From the NCBI RefSeq assembly GCF_030811555.1, contig NZ_JAUSQZ010000001.1:744001-808000 (forward strand): 64,000 nucleotides of DNA, written 5' to 3'. A program made the translations under genes and the position numbers. This document shows, one piece after another, positions 60,689 to 64,000 of the stretch (positions are counted from its first letter, which is position 1; each line of letters begins with the position of its first letter). The notes beneath the pieces were generated by a model. The model was not told the DNA's origin and made no database searches. It was given only the letters and a program-made list of their open reading frames with translations. This stretch comes from Kineosporia succinea. GTDB lineage: Bacteria; Actinomycetota; Actinomycetes; Actinomycetales; Kineosporiaceae.

Positions 60689-62813
60689 GGCAGCTCAGCA
60701 CCACCAGCGACCTGGCCTCGACCAGCAGCGAACCGCCCGCCTTGACCACGTCGACCTGCTGCTCCGGATCGGCAGCGAGCTGGCTGTCGAGCACGACCTG
60801 CCAGGCCTCGCCGTACTCGACCGGAGGCAGGACGAAGTCGAGGTCCTCGAAGTGGGCGTTGAAGATGAGCACGAACGAGTCGTCGACGATGCGCTCGCCG
60901 CGGTTGTCGGTGCCGGTGATGCCCCGCCCGTTGAGGTACATGGTCACCGCCTTGCCGAAACCGGAATCCCACTCCTCCTCGGTCATCTCGGAGCCGTCGG
61001 GGGTGAACCAGCTGATGTCCGGCACGCCCTCCTTGCCACGGCGGCGCACCGGCAGGCCGTCGAAGAAGTGACGCCGACGGAAGATCGGGTGCTGGGCGCG
61101 CAGCGCCGAGGCCGCCCGGGCGAACTGCAGCAGGCCTTCGTCGGCCGTGCTCCAGTCGATCCAGGTGATGTCGCTGTCCTGGCAGAACCCGTTGTTGTTG
61201 CCGTTCTGCGTGCGGCCCAGCTCGTCACCGTGACAGATCATCGGAACGCCCTGCGACAGCAGCAGTGACGCGAGGAAGTTGCGCTGCTGGCGGGCACGCA
61301 GGGCGAGCACCGAGGCGTCGTCCGTCGGGCCCTCGATCCCGCAGTTCCAGGACCGGTTGTGGCTCTCGCCGTCGTTGTTGTCCTCGCCGTTGGCCTCGTT
61401 GTGCTTCTCGTTGTACGAGACCAGGTCGCGGAGCGTGAACCCGTCGTGCGCGGTGACGAAGTTGATCGACGCCACCGGCCGCCGCGCCGAGTGCTCGTAC
61501 AGATCGGCGGAACCCGTGATCCGGGCCGCGAACTCCCCGAGGGTGGCCGGCTCCCCGCGCCAGAAATCGCGAACGGTGTCGCGGTACTTGCCGTTCCACT
61601 CCGTCCACTGAGGCGGGAAGTTGCCGACCTGATACCCACCCGGCCCCACGTCCCAGGGCTCGGCAATCAGTTTCACCTGCGACACGGTCGGATCCTGCTG
61701 CACCAGCTCGAAGAAGCTCGAGAGCCGGTCGACGTCGTAGAACTCCCGCGCCAGGGTGGACGCCAGGTCGAAACGGAAACCGTCGACGTGCATCTCGGTG
61801 ACCCAGTAACGCAGCGAGTCCATGATCAGCTGCAGCGAGTGCGGGTGCCGCACGTTCAGGCTGTTGCCCGTGCCGGTGTAGTCCATGTAGTAGCGCTGGT
61901 CGTCGTCGACGAGGCGGTAGTAGGCGGCGTTGTCGATACCGCGCATCGAGAGCGTCGGGCCCATGTGGTTGCCCTCGGCCGTGTGGTTGTAGACCACGTC
62001 GAGAATGACCTCGATGCCGGCCTCGTGCAGCGCCCGCACCATGGCCTTGAACTCCTGCACCTGCGAACCCGGCGTGGGCAGCGAGCTGTACTTCGGGTCG
62101 GGCGCGAAGAACCCGATCGTGTTGTAACCCCAGTAGTTCGACAGGCCCTTGTCGAGCAGCGTGGAATCGTTCGCGAAGTGGTGCACCGGCATGAGTTCCA
62201 CGGCCGTGACGCCGAGAGCCTTGAGGTGGTCGATGATCGCCGGGTGCGCCATCGCGGAGTAGGTGCCGCGCATGGCTTCCGGGATGTCGGGGTGCGTCTG
62301 GGTGAGGCCCTTGACGTGCGCCTCGTAGATCACGGAGTCGGCGTACTCGTGCTGCGGCGGCCGGTCCGTGCCCCAGTCGAAGAACGGGTTGATCACGACC
62401 GAGCGCGGCATCGCGGCGGCCGAGTCCTCGTCGTTGCGGCTGTCCGGGTCGCCGAAGTCGTAGCTGAACAGGCTCTGGCCCCACTGGAACTGGCCGTCGA
62501 TGGCCTTGGCGTAGGGGTCGAGCAGCAGCTTGTTCGGGTTGCAGCGGTGCCCGGTGGCCGGGTCGTAGGGGCCGTGCACCCGGTAGCCGTAACGCTGCCC
62601 GGGCTCGATGCCGGGGATGAAGGCGTGGTGCACGAAGGCGTCGACCTCGGGCAGATCGATGCGGGTCTCGTTGCCCGCGTCGTCGAACAGGCACAGCTCG
62701 ATCCGCTCGGCGACCTCGCTGAACAGGGCGAAGTTCGTGCCGTACCCGTCGTAGGAGGCCCCCAGTGGATAGGCCTTGCCGGGCCAGACCTGGTGCGGAG
62801 CGGCGTCAGACAT
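60678..62813 (-). CDS. glgX: Glycogen debranching enzyme GlgX/TreX type
   Basis: This 711-residue GH13 enzyme hydrolyses alpha-1,6 branch points in glycogen. It has an N-terminal CBM48 domain (YPLGASYDGYGTNFALFSEV) and the catalytic barrel motifs DVVYNHTAEG, VDGFRFDLA (nucleophile), AEPWD (acid/base) and NFVTAHDGFTLRDLV (third acidic residue). An AAGGG site precedes the ATG. It is divergent from dps. The stop codon lies inside a tandem-repeat array. No other glycogen gene is adjacent. Confidence 0.93.
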   Translation of the reverse strand: MSDAAPHQVWPGKAYPLGASYDGYGTNFALFSEVAERIELCLFDDAGNETRIDLPEVDAFVHHAFIPGIEPGQRYGYRVHGPYDPATGHRCNPNKLLLDPYAKAIDGQFQWGQSLFSYDFGDPDSRNDEDSAAAMPRSVVINPFFDWGTDRPPQHEYADSVIYEAHVKGLTQTHPDIPEAMRGTYSAMAHPAIIDHLKALGVTAVELMPVHHFANDSTLLDKGLSNYWGYNTIGFFAPDPKYSSLPTPGSQVQEFKAMVRALHEAGIEVILDVVYNHTAEGNHMGPTLSMRGIDNAAYYRLVDDDQRYYMDYTGTGNSLNVRHPHSLQLIMDSLRYWVTEMHVDGFRFDLASTLAREFYDVDRLSSFFELVQQDPTVSQVKLIAEPWDVGPGGYQVGNFPPQWTEWNGKYRDTVRDFWRGEPATLGEFAARITGSADLYEHSARRPVASINFVTAHDGFTLRDLVSYNEKHNEANGEDNNDGESHNRSWNCGIEGPTDDASVLALRARQQRNFLASLLLSQGVPMICHGDELGRTQNGNNNGFCQDSDITWIDWSTADEGLLQFARAASALRAQHPIFRRRHFFDGLPVRRRGKEGVPDISWFTPDGSEMTEEEWDSGFGKAVTMYLNGRGITGTDNRGERIVDDSFVLIFNAHFEDLDFVLPPVEYGEAWQVVLDSQLAADPEQQVDVVKAGGSLLVEARSLVVLSCPRA

Positions 62814-63000
62814 GAAGATGTCCCTTTTTTCTGCGACGGGGAGGTTGAAGCGCGACTGAACTGCACCACGGAAAACCGCACTCCGCCACCGGACGGCAGG
62901 GACCTCAGCTCAGGGACGAACCCGATTCTGACCAGCCACTCTTAGTAGCACCTAAGTCCTCCAAGATCCGCCCGGAAGCCCCTGACCTGCGGCGATGAGC

Positions 63001-63019
63001 ATAGGTTAGGCTCACCTAC
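63001..63019. promoter_or_regulatory. Iron box upstream of dps
   Basis: ATAGGTTAGGCTCACCTAC matches TTAGGTTAGCCTAACCTAA at 15 of 19 positions. It contains TAGGCT, a possible -10, 86 bases before the dps ATG. Confidence 0.75.
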
Positions 63020-63043
63020 TTCTTTTGACAGAATCAAAAGAAG
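63019..63043. promoter_or_regulatory. Second inverted repeat upstream of dps
   Basis: Perfect 10-bp arms CTTCTTTTGA and TCAAAAGAAG flank five bases, abutting the iron box. A perfect -35 TTGACA lies inside at 63025-63030. It is a candidate binding site for another regulator, perhaps of the Fur or peroxide-sensing type. Confidence 0.55.
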
Positions 63044-63086
63044 GGTCCAGGCTCGTGCTCAGCACCCCGAGAGAAGGAGCATGACC

Positions 63087-63584
63087 ATGACTACCATCGC
63101 TTCCGCCAACACCGGCATGAACGGCTTCCACGCCTCCGCGATCCTGGGCGCGAACCTCCAGCGCGTCCTCGTCGACCTGGTGGCCCTGCACCTCTACGGC
63201 AAGCAGGCCCACTGGAACATCGTGGGCAAGAACTTCCGCGACCTGCACCTGCAGCTCGACGAGATCGTCGACCTGGGCCGCGAGCACAGCGACACGATCG
63301 CCGAGCGCATGCGCGCCCTCGACGTGGTTCCCGACGCCGGCCCCAAGGCCGTGTGCGCGCAGACCACGCTGACCGACTTCGGGTCCGACGAGGTCGACAC
63401 CACCGAGGCCGTCGACAAGATCACCGTGATGCTCCGCGAGGTCGCCGCCACCGCGCGCGCCGTGCACGACGACGTCGACAGCGAAGACCCGACCACGGCC
63501 GACCTGCTGCACACGATCATCCACGACCTGGAGAAGCAGGCCTGGCTGATCTCCTCGGAGAACCGCAAGCCGCGTAAGGCCTGA
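63087..63584 (+). CDS. dps: Dps ferritin-like DNA protection protein
   Basis: This 165-residue miniferritin stores iron and protects DNA from peroxide chemistry as a 12-mer. The ferroxidase residues are visible in KQAHWNIVGKNF and LQLDEIVDLGREHSDTIAERM, and the long four-helix pattern is complete. A basic C-terminus (NRKPRKA) could bind DNA. Two ATGs lie 6 bases apart; the second (63087) has GGAG at proper spacing. Upstream are an iron box and a second palindrome. Confidence 0.93.
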   Translation: MTTIASANTGMNGFHASAILGANLQRVLVDLVALHLYGKQAHWNIVGKNFRDLHLQLDEIVDLGREHSDTIAERMRALDVVPDAGPKAVCAQTTLTDFGSDEVDTTEAVDKITVMLREVAATARAVHDDVDSEDPTTADLLHTIIHDLEKQAWLISSENRKPRKA

Positions 63585-63617
63585 TCTCACCAGCACAATG
63601 AGGGACGCGTCGGTCAC

Positions 63618-64000
63618 CTACGGGTGACGGTCCGCCTCTGAAGGGCCCGGGTCCCGGAAGGACCGCGCGAGCGCGGCGAACCCCGGATGACCCGCGGCAC
63701 CCCGGTGCCGCAGCTTGTGCCTCACCAGGCACATTCCGAGCTGCACACCCTGTTCCAGATTTCGCGGGTGGGGACTGCCGGCTACCAGCATGGCCAGCAG
63801 TCCCGCCGCGAAGACATCCCCGGCACCGGTGGAATCGGCGATTTCATCCGGTGTCAGCGGCGTTCGGGACACCACGAAGTATTCGTCCCCCGCGACGACC
63901 GTGATCCCGCCGGGCGCCTTGACCAGTCGCGTCGCCCCGAACCGGTGCCCCTCCAGCAGTTCCTGCTCGGCCCGGTTCAGCAGCAGGTGATCGGCGAGCC
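63618..64000 (-). CDS. PfkB family carbohydrate kinase, C-terminal fragment
   Basis: The gene enters from the right edge, so its start is outside the window. The visible 127 residues include VVAGDEYFVVS, the catalytic motif DSTGAGDVFAAGLLAML and LGMCLVRHKLRHRGAAG. This is the C-terminal half of a ribokinase-like kinase. The substrate cannot be told. Confidence 0.8.
   Translation of the reverse strand, partial: LADHLLLNRAEQELLEGHRFGATRLVKAPGGITVVAGDEYFVVSRTPLTPDEIADSTGAGDVFAAGLLAMLVAGSPHPRNLEQGVQLGMCLVRHKLRHRGAAGHPGFAALARSFRDPGPSEADRHP

Noticed and set aside
62941-62956. Iron box upstream of glgX (CTTAG...CTAAG)
   Set aside because: Only about 10 of 19 positions match the consensus and the spacing between arms is wrong. 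The nearby true box at 63001 explains the iron link.

Overview
This 64 kb window is high-GC chromosomal DNA from an actinobacterium. GC-rich codons, frequent GTG starts, ATGA/GTGA gene overlaps, MmyB-type and TetR regulators, DUF3618 and holin-like envelope proteins, an EspI-like ATPase, IdeR/DmdR-type iron boxes and apparently leaderless genes all fit. A methyl-accepting chemotaxis protein behind a sigma-28-like promoter points to a motile member. A Kineosporiaceae-like organism is my guess from gene content; no rRNA or other marker gene lies here to test it. I saw no phage, transposase, tRNA, rRNA or CRISPR array.

Layout. 0-6 kb: the tail of a PhoU-like gene, a D-mannonate dehydratase, cytochrome c oxidase subunit I, and a coupled gmhA-hldE pair for ADP-heptose precursors. 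6-12.5 kb: a protective block (zinc alcohol dehydrogenase, large catalase, SDR, SRPBCC protein, membrane protein, holin-like and DUF3618 proteins). 12.5-18 kb: a TetR repressor with two near-identical operators facing an MFS exporter, an LprI-like lipoprotein, a YihY protein and an old yellow enzyme. 18-26.5 kb: two tandem Roadblock/LC7 proteins, a three-subunit molybdenum hydroxylase operon, a GNAT/SRPBCC pair, the chemotaxis receptor and an unrecognised protein. 26.5-38 kb: PfkB kinase/SurE, a four-gene FtsX-type ABC operon, and an NfeD/flotillin pair.

38-48.5 kb: acyl-CoA dehydrogenase, HAD phosphatase, an SDR opposite its likely MmyB-type regulator, a hexapeptide acyltransferase, a pirin, an orphan EspI-like ATPase and a beta-propeller/membrane-protein pair. 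48.5-52.5 kb: a siderophore ABC importer with iron boxes at both transcription entry points. 53-57.8 kb: small and uncharacterised proteins around a PhoX phosphatase with a PHO-box-like site. 57.8-64 kb: a sensor kinase fused by overlap to a degenerate partner with no response regulator, glycogen debranching enzyme, an iron-regulated Dps, and the end of a PfkB kinase.

Iron handling links the importer and dps through the same operator type. Phosphate starvation is suggested by PhoX and the PhoU fragment. The most unusual feature is non-coding: many short tandem-repeat arrays (units of 7 to 21 bp) clustered just beyond gene ends, hairpin terminators that share sequence with one another, and a dispersed motif resembling AATGATGGACGCGTCGGT found at five gene junctions. 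Repeat growth also reaches into coding sequences (ABC permease, kinase partner, DUF3618 protein) and into the glgX stop codon.
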